DNA from: Bacteroidales bacterium
Lineage (GTDB): Bacteria > Bacteroidota > Bacteroidia > Bacteroidales > F082
Length of the DNA stretch: 64,000 bases
Reading direction: 5' to 3'
Assembly: GCA_017427985.1 (NCBI GenBank)
Contig: JAFRRS010000022.1
Location: 109,935 to 173,934, forward strand
Shown: positions 18,380 to 27,300 of the stretch, in pieces
Position numbering within the stretch: position 1 is the stretch's first letter
How the letters are laid out: every line of letters begins with the position of its first letter
Program-made: the position numbers and the translations under genes
Notes under the pieces: generated by a model
What the model was told of the DNA's origin: nothing
What the model saw: the letters and a program-made list of their open reading frames with translations, nothing else
Databases searched by the model: none

Positions 18380-18916
18380 TTATTTGCATCCTTCGCAACC
18401 GCTGTCGCAACTGCCTTGACAACCGCCGCTGCAGCTGGAGCAGCCACCGCCGAAGTCTTCTTCTTTGAGCTCGCGCACGTTTAAAATCTCGCCTTCGAAA
18501 TACAATGGCACTCCTGCCAACTGGTGGTTGAAGTCGATTTCAACGAGCTCCAGACTGACTTTTTTAATTGTGCCTGGCACTATGCCGCCATCGCCAACGT
18601 TGAACTGCAACGTGTTGCCGACTTTGCAAAGCTCGCTGAGATTGCCTTTTTCGTCAAGGAACATGTCTTTTTTTACGGTGTAAACCATCTCGTTGTTGTA
18701 TTCGCCGTAACCCTCGGCTGGTGTGAGGTGGAAACCGAAAGTGTCGCCCGGCTCGAGACCTTGCAGGCATTCCTCAAAACGAGGCAGAAACATTCCGTGT
18801 CCGAAAATGCCCTCAAGCGGTTTTTCCTTTGTGGCCTGGTCGATGACAGTGCCTTCTTTTGTGTCGTTGTGTAATGTGTAAGTCAATGTTACAACTGTGT
18901 TGTTTGCAACTTTCAT
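18380..18916 (-). CDS. SlyD-like FKBP-type peptidyl-prolyl isomerase
   Basis: In this 178-residue protein the FKBP half is TYTLHNDTKEGTVID, then GHGMFLPRFEECLQGLEPGD and FHLTPAEGYGEYN, with the chaperone insert-in-flap region following. The C-terminal tail is Cys/Gly-rich (GGGCSSCSGGCQGSCDSGC), like the metal-binding tail of SlyD, which hands nickel to hydrogenase or urease in other bacteria. Partners are not visible here. It sits 12 bases downstream of the VWA gene and is probably in the same operon. Confidence 0.9.
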   Translation of the reverse strand: MKVANNTVVTLTYTLHNDTKEGTVIDQATKEKPLEGIFGHGMFLPRFEECLQGLEPGDTFGFHLTPAEGYGEYNNEMVYTVKKDMFLDEKGNLSELCKVGNTLQFNVGDGGIVPGTIKKVSLELVEIDFNHQLAGVPLYFEGEILNVRELKEEDFGGGCSSCSGGCQGSCDSGCEGCK

Positions 18917-18928
18917 AGTAAAATGTAT

Positions 18929-20989
18929 TTAATAAATTCCAAATATTTTTCTTAACAGCCATTCCGTCGTTATCAACGCTAAAATGCTGAAAAACAACCA
19001 CTTGAGATTTATCAAATCGTCATAGCGGGTTTCTTGTCTCGAAATGGATGTTATTCTTTCGTCTTTTTGTAAGTCTTTCGTAAGTTGTTGTATTTCAGTG
19101 ATATAATAATGTTTGCCGCTTGTCTGCGATGCCAACGAACGCATTCTTTCGATGTCGGCTGTGAGGTCTTGCGCCTCGATGCCTACAGATTCCACCGTGA
19201 AGGTGCCGTCGGCGTTGTATTCGATGCCTCCGAGCGATGTGTGCGCGTGGTATTTGTAGATGCCCTCAGGCAACATCCCGATATTCAGATTATAATTGTT
19301 TTCACCTTTTGAAAACACGTAATCATATGATGATGCTGTTGTAGAGACGTGCGGCCGTACGTCTCTACTTGTGGTTTTTTGCGAAATCGTTATATACAAA
19401 TCAGGTTCATTCACCAATTCCATGCTCGGATTTCTCAATTCCGCCGATATATTTATCTGTTCGGTGTTAAGATAATTGTCTTTGTGGTTGACAGTCAATT
19501 CCTTATCTTTTTCAGTTAAAAGATATTTTATCGTTTTGCTGAAAATTTCATTGAAGCCGTCATGGTTTTTGTGATGATAATACTCGTAGAGTTTCCAACG
19601 CCAGCAGCCTGTTCCGAAGATAAAAGCGTTTTTGTTGCCGTCATTGTCGTTGGCGAATGCCATGAGAGGGTAGGGCGTTTCCAAGTCCATGATTTCCATG
19701 CGCAAAAGCTCGTTGTGCTGGGTGTTGAACGTTATTTCCGAATGCGGTAACGACAGCGGCGGATACGATTGTATCTCGTTTTTTATGTCAGAATTTATCG
19801 TGAACAGTCCGAAGCCGTTGTTGAAACGCCCGCGGACGTCAAGATTTGTGTTTGTCGCACCATGTTTTATCGTCACCATTTTCTGCGATTGGTTAAACGC
19901 GTCGAAATCTGTGCCCGGACCGATAATCATCATTTTCGGTAGAGACGTTTCCTGAAACGTCTCACTGATTGATTGATGCAGAATCACCAAATCCTGGTCG
20001 CGTAGAGACGCGATTAATCGCGTCTCTACATCGTTGTCATTGTTGTTTCCGTTGAAATAACATGTTTCAAATTCAAAATGGTCATCCAATGCCGATTTTA
20101 TCGCGGCGATGTCGGGATGCGGCGCCTTAGCGATACAGAGGATGCGGTATTTTTTGTCGGTGACGTTGATGAAGACACGGCGTGTTTTATCACCAACAAC
20201 GATGTCAATCTGTTTCGTGCCTTCTTCTCCGGAATCGATATTGAAATCAAATGTTTTCGAGAACCGGTTCGATGTCACATGGACGTTTATGTTTTCAACC
20301 TCAACACCGTCCATTTTAACAATTACGTTTATTTCTTTGCCCTTATAATTCAACGCGTTGGCTGTCACGCGAAGTGGGAAAAACATGTTCGCCTGGACCG
20401 TTTTGTTGTATTTCACGTCCGAAATGCTCATCCTTGGGTATGAAACGGTGTCGCCGAGCGTCACGGTATAAATCGGGAATGGGTATTTTTCAATGTTTAA
20501 TTCTGGATTAACACCTTGATTTACAATGCCGTCTGACAGCAAAACCACCGCACCGACGTTCTTCTTGTAATACTGGCGCTGAATGGTGTTAAAAGCCTTG
20601 GAAATGTTAGTGTATTGCCCAGTATTTGTCATTTCGAACGCAGTGAGAAATCCTTCATCAAAACAATATGTTTCAACATCGTAATCTTTTTCGAGCACAT
20701 TAACTACAGAATCAATCAGTTTCGGATATTTTTCTTTGTAAAAAACCGAGTCTTTTGTCAAAACAATTGATTCCGAGTTGTCTTGTGCAAAAACTATAAT
20801 CGGCTGCTCTATCTTATTGATTCTCTGCTTGATATACGGATTGATGAACAGCATCACGACGGTGGCGACAACGATTGTCCTCAACGCGAACAACAACGCC
20901 GTCAGCCCCTTGCTGTATTTTTTTGAAAACAAATACAGCAGCGAAGCATAAATCAAACCTATCGCTAATGCGATTATTATCAACCACAT
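18929..20989 (-). CDS. Membrane-anchored VWA domain protein
   Basis: The protein has 686 residues from the ATG at 20989. A longer frame to 21034 would start upstream of the promoter box and is rejected. Two N-terminal TM helices (about 1-22 and 30-52) are followed by a von Willebrand A domain with the MIDAS start AQDNSESIV, a large beta-rich extracytoplasmic part and a C-terminal TM helix (WLFFSILALITTEWLL). Similar Bacteroidota proteins are uncharacterised. Four dispersed repeats lie inside the coding region in frame (19341, 19939, 20002 and 20628), giving for example SRDVRPHVS, SETFQETSL, VETRLIASL and EGFLTAFEMTN. It heads the operon with slyD-like and queA genes. Confidence 0.78.
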   Translation of the reverse strand: MWLIIIALAIGLIYASLLYLFSKKYSKGLTALLFALRTIVVATVVMLFINPYIKQRINKIEQPIIVFAQDNSESIVLTKDSVFYKEKYPKLIDSVVNVLEKDYDVETYCFDEGFLTAFEMTNTGQYTNISKAFNTIQRQYYKKNVGAVVLLSDGIVNQGVNPELNIEKYPFPIYTVTLGDTVSYPRMSISDVKYNKTVQANMFFPLRVTANALNYKGKEINVIVKMDGVEVENINVHVTSNRFSKTFDFNIDSGEEGTKQIDIVVGDKTRRVFINVTDKKYRILCIAKAPHPDIAAIKSALDDHFEFETCYFNGNNNDNDVETRLIASLRDQDLVILHQSISETFQETSLPKMMIIGPGTDFDAFNQSQKMVTIKHGATNTNLDVRGRFNNGFGLFTINSDIKNEIQSYPPLSLPHSEITFNTQHNELLRMEIMDLETPYPLMAFANDNDGNKNAFIFGTGCWRWKLYEYYHHKNHDGFNEIFSKTIKYLLTEKDKELTVNHKDNYLNTEQINISAELRNPSMELVNEPDLYITISQKTTSRDVRPHVSTTASSYDYVFSKGENNYNLNIGMLPEGIYKYHAHTSLGGIEYNADGTFTVESVGIEAQDLTADIERMRSLASQTSGKHYYITEIQQLTKDLQKDERITSISRQETRYDDLINLKWLFFSILALITTEWLLRKIFGIY
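19341..19368. repeat. GTAGAGACG palindrome inside the VWA gene
   Basis: GTAGAGACGTGCGGCCGTAC followed by GTCTCTAC. Read on the minus strand as SRDVRPHVST. Confidence 0.85.
19939..19965. repeat. GTAGAGACG palindrome inside the VWA gene
   Basis: GTAGAGACGTTTCCTGAAACG then TCTCAC. Read on the minus strand as SETFQETSL. Confidence 0.8.
20002..20029. repeat. GTAGAGACG palindrome inside the VWA gene
   Basis: GTAGAGACGCGATTAATCGCG then TCTCTAC. Read on the minus strand as VETRLIASLR. Confidence 0.85.
20628..20653. repeat. Dispersed GTCATTTCGAACGCAGTGAG repeat inside the VWA gene
   Basis: Same consensus as at 2386, 4691 and 55005. Here it is inside the coding region and translated in frame as EGFLTAFEMTN. 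Confidence 0.7.
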
Positions 20990-21011
20990 ATCTGAAATGA
21001 AAAAATTTTTG

Positions 21012-21019
21012 CAAAAATA
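21012..21019 (-). promoter_or_regulatory. -7 promoter box for the VWA-slyD-queA operon
   Basis: TATTTTTG on the minus strand, 23 bases before the ATG at 20989. It rules out the upstream start at 21034. Confidence 0.65.
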
Positions 21020-21052
21020 ATGTTTTTTGTTCAATGTTGCGAGTTAAATTCT

Positions 21053-21060
21053 TAATTTTG
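21053..21060 (+). promoter_or_regulatory. -7 promoter box for the GT9 gene
   Basis: TAATTTTG lies 18 bases before the ATG at 21079. It is divergent from the box at 21012-21019. Confidence 0.65.
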
Positions 21061-21078
21061 TAGCTTATTTAACAAGAT

Positions 21079-22065
21079 ATGAAAAAGTTTTTGGTGATTC
21101 AGACCGCATCGATTGGCGATGTCATTCTTGCAACGGCAGTTGTTGAGAAACTGCATGCGTATTTCCCTGACAGTCAAATAGATATGATGATAAAGAAAGG
21201 TTATGAGAGCCTTTTTGAGAATCATCCTTATTTAAATAAGGTGTTGACTTGGAATAAGAAACGGCATAAATACGGCAGCCTCATTTCCAATCTGATGAAG
21301 ATTCGCGCCGAACGTTACGACTTGATTGTCAATGTTCAACGTTATGCCGCGACAGGTTTTATCACCGCTTTTGGAAAGGCAAAGGAGACAGCGGGTTTCG
21401 ATAAAAATCCGTTCAGCAGGTTCTTCACGCATAAGGTTGAGCACAAGATTGGCGTGCCAGGCTTGCATGAGGTTGACAGAAACCAGAAACTCATTGAGCA
21501 TATCACCGACGCAAAGGCGGCGCGTCCTGTGTTGTATCCTAACGATGCTGTCTTAGAGAAGGTAAAACATTATAAATCAGAGAGATATATTTGTGTGGCA
21601 CCATGCTCGCTGTGGTTTACGAAGCAGTTTCCGGAAGACCGATGGGTTCATTTCCTGAGGCTCGTCCCTGATGATTTGAAGGTTTATCTCCTTGGCGGAA
21701 TGGATGATAACGAGACTTGCGACCGTATAATAGCCCAAGTACCTAACAAGCATATCGAGAGCCTTGCGGGTCATCTCAACCTTTTGGAGTCGGCAGCTTT
21801 GATGCGTGACGCCGCGATGAATTTTGTGTGCGACTCGTCGCCAATGCATCTCGCGAGTTCGCAAAACGCCCCGATTACCGCTGTTTTCTGCTCCACAGTC
21901 ACCGATTTCGGCTTCGGCCCGCTTTCAGACGACTCGGTCGTGGTGGAGGAGAACCGCAATTTGAAATGCCGTCCATGCGGTCTGCATGGCTACAAAGAAT
22001 GTCCGAAAGGCCATTTCAACTGTGCTAATTTTATTGAAATTAAAGAACTTACAGACAGATTATGA
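21079..22065 (+). CDS. Glycosyltransferase family 9 (heptosyltransferase-like)
   Basis: This 328-residue GT-B fold protein has an N-terminal IQTASIGDVILATAVVEKL, the Rossmann opening with the GDV-x-x-T motif of ADP-heptose:LPS heptosyltransferases. The C-terminal half has VAPCSLWFTKQFPEDRW and CDSSPMHLASSQNAPITAVF, the sugar-nucleotide site. A Cys-rich tail (CRPCGLHGYKECPKGHFNC) is common in Bacteroidota members. It probably adds a sugar to lipopolysaccharide core at the inner-membrane face. Its ATGA stop overlaps the YrdC gene. Confidence 0.88.
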   Translation: MKKFLVIQTASIGDVILATAVVEKLHAYFPDSQIDMMIKKGYESLFENHPYLNKVLTWNKKRHKYGSLISNLMKIRAERYDLIVNVQRYAATGFITAFGKAKETAGFDKNPFSRFFTHKVEHKIGVPGLHEVDRNQKLIEHITDAKAARPVLYPNDAVLEKVKHYKSERYICVAPCSLWFTKQFPEDRWVHFLRLVPDDLKVYLLGGMDDNETCDRIIAQVPNKHIESLAGHLNLLESAALMRDAAMNFVCDSSPMHLASSQNAPITAVFCSTVTDFGFGPLSDDSVVVEENRNLKCRPCGLHGYKECPKGHFNCANFIEIKELTDRL

Positions 22066-22631
22066 ATACTTTTGACCAAGAAGTCGAGCTTTGTGTGAAA
22101 CTGCTTTCAGAGGGTAAGGTGTTCATTTATCCCACCGACACCATCTGGGGAATCGGGTGCGACGCCACCAACGCGAAGGCTATCGACAAGATTTTCAAGA
22201 TAAAAAACCGTCCCGCAGGCAAGGGGCTCATCATCCTTGTCGACACCGTCGAGCGCATCAGGGATTATGTCAAGAATCCGTCACCGATAGCGGCAGATTT
22301 GATAAAAGCGGCGAAAAACCCGTTGAGTATTATTTATATGGAGTCGACGGGGCTTGCGAAAAACCTCAGCGGCGACGGCAGCGTGTGCATCCGCGTAACC
22401 ACAAACGAGTTCTGCAAGGAAGTCATACGCCGCCTCGGACGCCCGATAACGTCAACATCGGCAAACCTCAGCGGCGAGCCGTCACCGTCAAATTTTGTCG
22501 ACATTTCTGAAAATATGAAAAATTCAGCGGATTACGTCGTCAGCCTGTACCATGAGGTGATTGTGAAGCCAAAGGCTTCGACGATAATCAAAATAAACGA
22601 CGATAACACATTTGAAATAGTACGGTCATAA
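22062..22631 (+). CDS. L-threonylcarbamoyladenylate synthase (Sua5/YciO/YrdC family)
   Basis: This 189-residue protein makes threonylcarbamoyl-AMP from threonine, bicarbonate and ATP for the t6A37 modification of tRNA. Key blocks are FIYPTDTIWGIGCDA, KIKNRPAGKGLIILV, VCIRVTTNEFC and GRPITSTSANLSGEPSP. It is the short YrdC form without the C-terminal Sua5 domain. YciO-type paralogues look similar. Translationally coupled to the GT9 gene. Confidence 0.9.
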   Translation: MNTFDQEVELCVKLLSEGKVFIYPTDTIWGIGCDATNAKAIDKIFKIKNRPAGKGLIILVDTVERIRDYVKNPSPIAADLIKAAKNPLSIIYMESTGLAKNLSGDGSVCIRVTTNEFCKEVIRRLGRPITSTSANLSGEPSPSNFVDISENMKNSADYVVSLYHEVIVKPKASTIIKINDDNTFEIVRS

Positions 22632-22637
22632 TTCCCG

Positions 22638-22661
22638 TGGGGACAAGGCATGCCTTGTCCA
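22638..22661. repeat. GGGGACAAGGCATGCCTTGTCC palindrome
   Basis: Arms GGACAAGGCA and TGCCTTGTCC form a perfect 20-base palindrome in the 5' region of the S41 gene. A second copy lies inside prmC at 51416. The reading frame upstream of the S41 ATG runs through it (to 22637), but the start belongs at 22682. Confidence 0.8.
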
Positions 22662-22681
22662 TAGGATGTAAAAATATTATC

Positions 22682-24271
22682 ATGAAGAAATTATTTTTAA
22701 TAGTCTTATTGTTTTCTGGCGTTTTCTGTTTTGCACAGAACAAGGTGAGTCCAGCCGAGACATCACAAAAAATCGCCACCACCATGTATATCATCGACAA
22801 TTTTTATGTCGACAGCACAGATATGCCTAAGATTACTGAAGAGGCTATAGTCGCAATGCTGAAAGCCCTTGACCCGCATAGCACTTACATCGCGGCGAAG
22901 GACGTGCAGAAAGCCAACGAGGGTCTTGAAGGCAGCTTCGAGGGCATCGGCGTGACATTCCAGATTCTTCGCGACACCATTCTTGTTGTTTCGGCCGTCC
23001 CTGGCGGACCTTCCGAGAAAGTAGGAATCATGGCTGGCGACAGAATCGTGACGATAGACGGGGAGGATGCCTTCGGTAAGAAAGTCAATAACGAATATGT
23101 CACGAAACATCTTCGCGGAAAGAAAGGCACAAGAGTTGTTCTCGGCATCAGACGCGGTGATGACCCGGAATTGATTGATTTTGAGGTTATTAGAGATAAA
23201 ATCCCGTTGAAGTCTATCAACACGTATTTCATGATTGACAAAAAAATCGGTTTCATCAAGCTTGACCAGTTTTCGAAAAACTCTGTCGAGGAGTTTGAAA
23301 ATGCACTCGCCGATTTGAGAAAACAGGGAATGAAATCGCTAATTTTCGACCTCAGGGGCAATGGCGGCGGCTATCTCCAGACCGCTTTCGGGCTTAGCAA
23401 CGAGTTCCTCGAAAGCAACAAAACCGTTGTGTACACGGAAGGTCTGAAAAGTCCGAGGACGGATTTCAACACTGACTTGAAGGGCAACTACCGTGACGGA
23501 AGACTGGTGGTTTTAATCGACGAGGGCAGCGCTTCGGCAAGCGAAATCGTGTCGGGTGCCATCCAGGACTGGGACAGAGGCGTGCTCATCGGACGCCGTT
23601 CTTTCGGCAAGGGCTTGGTGCAGAGACCTTTCAATCTCCCTGACGGCGCACAGTTACGCCTCACCACGGCGCGTTACTATACCCCGACAGGCCGTTGCAT
23701 CCAACGCTCATACGAGAAAGGCACGGAGGACTATTTCGAGGAGATGAACAAACGTCTCAAACACGGCGAGTATTACCATGCTGACAGCATCCAATTCCCT
23801 GATTCCCTTAAGTTTTACACCCTCAACAGTGGTCGTGTGGTCTATGGCGGCGGCGGTATCATGCCCGACATCTTCATGCCAGTCGACACCACTTATTCAA
23901 CAAAGCTTTTCACTAATTTGGTGAGGAAGAACATTTTTAACGCCTTTTGCATCGATTTTGTCTTGAAAAACAGGGAGAAAATCAATCAGGATTACCCGAA
24001 TTTCGAGAGTTTTAACAATAGATTCATGGTCGACAGCGTTATGATTGAGGAATTCAAAAAGATTGCCGAGAGCAAGGGCGTGAAGTGGGACGATGAGCAA
24101 TTTGCCCGTTCTGAATCGTGGATCAAATTGAGAATCAAGGCGATGATGGCTCAAGATTTGTGGGATGTCGACAAGTTCTATCAGGTTGTCTTCAAAGATG
24201 ACAAGATGATTCAGAAAGCTGTCGAGATATTGAATTCCAAAAAGGAATACAACAAATTGTTGAAAAAATGA
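22682..24271 (+). CDS. S41 family C-terminal processing protease (CtpA/Tsp type)
   Basis: This 529-residue periplasmic serine protease has a signal peptide MKKLFLIVLLFSGVFCFAQ. A PDZ domain lies near residues 75-165 (GVTFQILRDTILVVSAVPGG). The S41 core has EGSASASEIVSGAIQDWDRG and FGKGLVQRPF. The Ser (middle Ser of SASAS) and Lys are 25 residues apart, exactly as in E. coli Tsp. A C-terminal helical extension follows. The ATG at 22682 is chosen because it starts the signal peptide. The longer frame to 22637 would translate a palindromic repeat. Confidence 0.92.
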   Translation: MKKLFLIVLLFSGVFCFAQNKVSPAETSQKIATTMYIIDNFYVDSTDMPKITEEAIVAMLKALDPHSTYIAAKDVQKANEGLEGSFEGIGVTFQILRDTILVVSAVPGGPSEKVGIMAGDRIVTIDGEDAFGKKVNNEYVTKHLRGKKGTRVVLGIRRGDDPELIDFEVIRDKIPLKSINTYFMIDKKIGFIKLDQFSKNSVEEFENALADLRKQGMKSLIFDLRGNGGGYLQTAFGLSNEFLESNKTVVYTEGLKSPRTDFNTDLKGNYRDGRLVVLIDEGSASASEIVSGAIQDWDRGVLIGRRSFGKGLVQRPFNLPDGAQLRLTTARYYTPTGRCIQRSYEKGTEDYFEEMNKRLKHGEYYHADSIQFPDSLKFYTLNSGRVVYGGGGIMPDIFMPVDTTYSTKLFTNLVRKNIFNAFCIDFVLKNREKINQDYPNFESFNNRFMVDSVMIEEFKKIAESKGVKWDDEQFARSESWIKLRIKAMMAQDLWDVDKFYQVVFKDDKMIQKAVEILNSKKEYNKLLKK

Positions 24272-24322
24272 CGGTTCTTTAAAAAAATGTAAAAAAATGG
24301 ATGCATGTTTTGAATTTTTGTG

Positions 24323-24330
24323 TATTTTTG
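24323..24330 (+). promoter_or_regulatory. -7 promoter box for the Kgp-like protease
   Basis: TATTTTTG, leaving an A/T-rich leader of about 60 bases before the ATG at 24399. Confidence 0.7.
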
Positions 24331-24398
24331 TAGCTTGTAAAATTTAAACTTAATCCATTTGAAAAAAGGAAAATAATTATTAACTAATTTAAAAAAAG

Positions 24399-27300
24399 AT
24401 GAAAAAATTTCAACTCAAAAAACTCGCAATGGCATTGGTAGTCGTTATGTTTGGCTTCCAGGCATTTGCACAAGGCCGTATCGACCTTACACCTATGGGA
24501 AGAAATTCTCAGAAGGCGGAAAATGTAACAATGACCGGTTTCTCGGCGTCATTCTCATACAATAGTATTGAGAGTGAATTGGTTTCCACAGAAAGAGGTG
24601 AATTCTCTGTTATCTCAATGGAAAACACAGTTGCCGCAGGTAATGAAGGCGAGCCACAAGTTCTTGTAACTCGTAAACTTATCGCTGTTCCTTTCGGAGC
24701 AACTCCAGTGGTGACAGTTAAGAACTACACAGTCAATGAGTACAACCTCGCTGACTATGGCATTGAAAAACTATACCCAATGCAGCCTTCACAGAGCAAG
24801 AGCGAGAAAAATCCTAAGTTCGTGTACAACGAGGCAGCTTATTCAGCAAAAGGTTTCGATGAGAACCGTCCACTCGCTGAGGTTGAAGTTATGGGAACAA
24901 TGCGTGGTGTCCAGATTGGCGCTTTGCAGCTCAACAATGTGAGATACAATGCTTCAGAGAACACTCTCCGTGTTTACAACGACATCGACGTTGAGGTGAC
25001 ATTTGAAAATGCCGACCTCGCTCTCACAGAGAAGACATTGGTCAACACCTACAGCCCTTACTTCAGAACAGTTTATGCAGCATTGTTCAATGAAGAGGCT
25101 ATCCGCGACATCTACGATGAGCACCCTGACCTTTGGGCAGTGCCAGTAAAGGTTTTGGTCGTTGCAAACCGTATGTTTGAAGACGTTATGCAGCCATGGA
25201 TTGAATGGAAGACCGAAAAAGGTTTCTACCTTGATGTCAACTACACCGACGAAATCGGAACAAACGCTACAGCTATCAAGACCTTCATCACCAACAAATA
25301 CAATGAAGGTGTTGCAAACGGTCAGGCTCCTACATTCCTTATCATCTTCGGTGACCAGGGACAGGTTCCACAGTCACAGATGGGTTCAGCCACAAACAAG
25401 GTTACAGACCTTTACTACTATGCAGTAGCAGGTAACGACGTGTTTGGTGATATGTTCCACAGCCGTTTCACATGCGAGACAGTTCAGGAGATGCAGAATG
25501 CTCTCAACAAATCTTTGATGTATGAGCAGTACACCATGCCGGATCCAACATATCTGAGCAATGTCCTTCTCATCGCAGGTTGGGATAGCAGCTGGAACCC
25601 GAAAGTTGGTAAACCAACCATCCAGTATGCAATGAACTACTATTATAATGCAGAACATGGTTTCGAGAATGTTTACAACTTCTTGCAGACTCCTTACAAC
25701 AACCCATACGCAAGCATGAACACTGGCGTCAATTTCGTGAACTACACCGCTCACGGTGGTGACACAAGCTGGTCAGACCCATCATTCTCAGTCAGCAACG
25801 CCAACGGATTGACAAATAGCGGAAAGCCATTCCTCGCAATGGGTAACTGCTGCTTGGCTGCAAACTGGGGCTACTCAAGCAAGAGTTTGGGTGAGGCTTT
25901 GCTCGTCGGTCAGGACAAGGGCGCATACGCATACATCGGCGCACCTGTTGAGACATATTGGTATGAAGACTACTACTTCGGCGTTGGTGCAACAACCACA
26001 ATGAATGCAATGCCAACATACGAAGGTTCTTCAATGGGTACATACGATGCACAGTTCCGTGATGACTGGAACTGCGTGACATCAGTCCCATTCGTTGGTA
26101 ACCTCGCTGTTGCTTATGCACACGCTGGCAACTACTCAAGCAGCTCAACAGCAACCAACCAATACTACTGGGAGGCCTATCACGTCCTCGGTGACGCTTC
26201 TGTTTGCCCATTCCATGTAAACCCAATTGAAAACACAGTTTCACACATGCCAACACTTCCTATTGGAATGGATACATACGAGGTCTCAGCTGACCCGGGT
26301 TCATACGTTGGTATTTCAAAGGACGGCGTTCTCTATGGTGCTGGTGAAATCGGTGAAGAAGGAACAGCTGTTATTCCGATCGAGCCTGTAACATCAGGTG
26401 GTGACGTGAAAATCGTTGTGACACATCCACAGCGTCAGCCTTACATCGCTGTTGTTCCAGCCGCAGCTATGACAGGCGCATACGTGGCAGTTGACAGCTA
26501 TGAATTGCACGCTCCTCAGGCCAACTATGGCGAGACAATCGACATGGACATCAATGTGAAGAACGTTGGTACACAGGCAGCAAGCAACATCACAGCTACA
26601 CTTACAACAGACTGCGAATATGTGACAATCTTGGCAGCTGAAGGTTCGGTGCCAAGTTTGGCTCCAAATGCAACAGCGACAATGGAAGGCTTCCTGTTTG
26701 AAGTTGCAAGCAACGTTCCAGATAAGACAAAGGCTCAGTTCTTCCTCAACGTGACAGACGGCACAGACACATGGGAAGGCAAGTTCAAAGTTGAACTCCA
26801 CGCTCCAGTTCTCGCATTCGACGGAATCCAGAAGACAGACGACAACGTGGCATTCACATTCAAGAATGCAGGTTCAGCTCCATTCTATGGCGGCACATTC
26901 ACAGTGACAAGCTGCTCACCAGACTTGGTGTTTGACCCAGAAACAATCACATTTGAAGATGTTGTTGAAGGCGATGAGACAATAACATTGAACAGTGGCT
27001 ATACAGTTGCTGAAACAGTTGAACTTGGTACAACATTTGAGGTTGCATACACAATGACAACAGGTCTCTTCACAATCGAAGACATTTTCGTACTTTCACA
27101 CGGTACAATCATGGAAGACTTCGAGTCGGGCGTATTCAGCACAGACTGGTCATTCAGCCAGGCTAACGCTTGGACAATCGTCAGTGGCGGTGTCAAAGGC
27201 GAGAAATGCGCTAAATCAATGAATGAAGGCATGGCAAGCTCAGACTACAGCATGACTCTTACAGTCAACGTCTTGGCAGCTGGCGAGCTCACATTCCAGT

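Noticed and set aside
20990..21034. N-terminal extension of the VWA protein
   Set aside because: The promoter box at 21012-21019 lies inside it.
22637..22681. N-terminal extension of the S41 protease
   Set aside because: It is translated palindromic repeat; the signal peptide starts at 22682.
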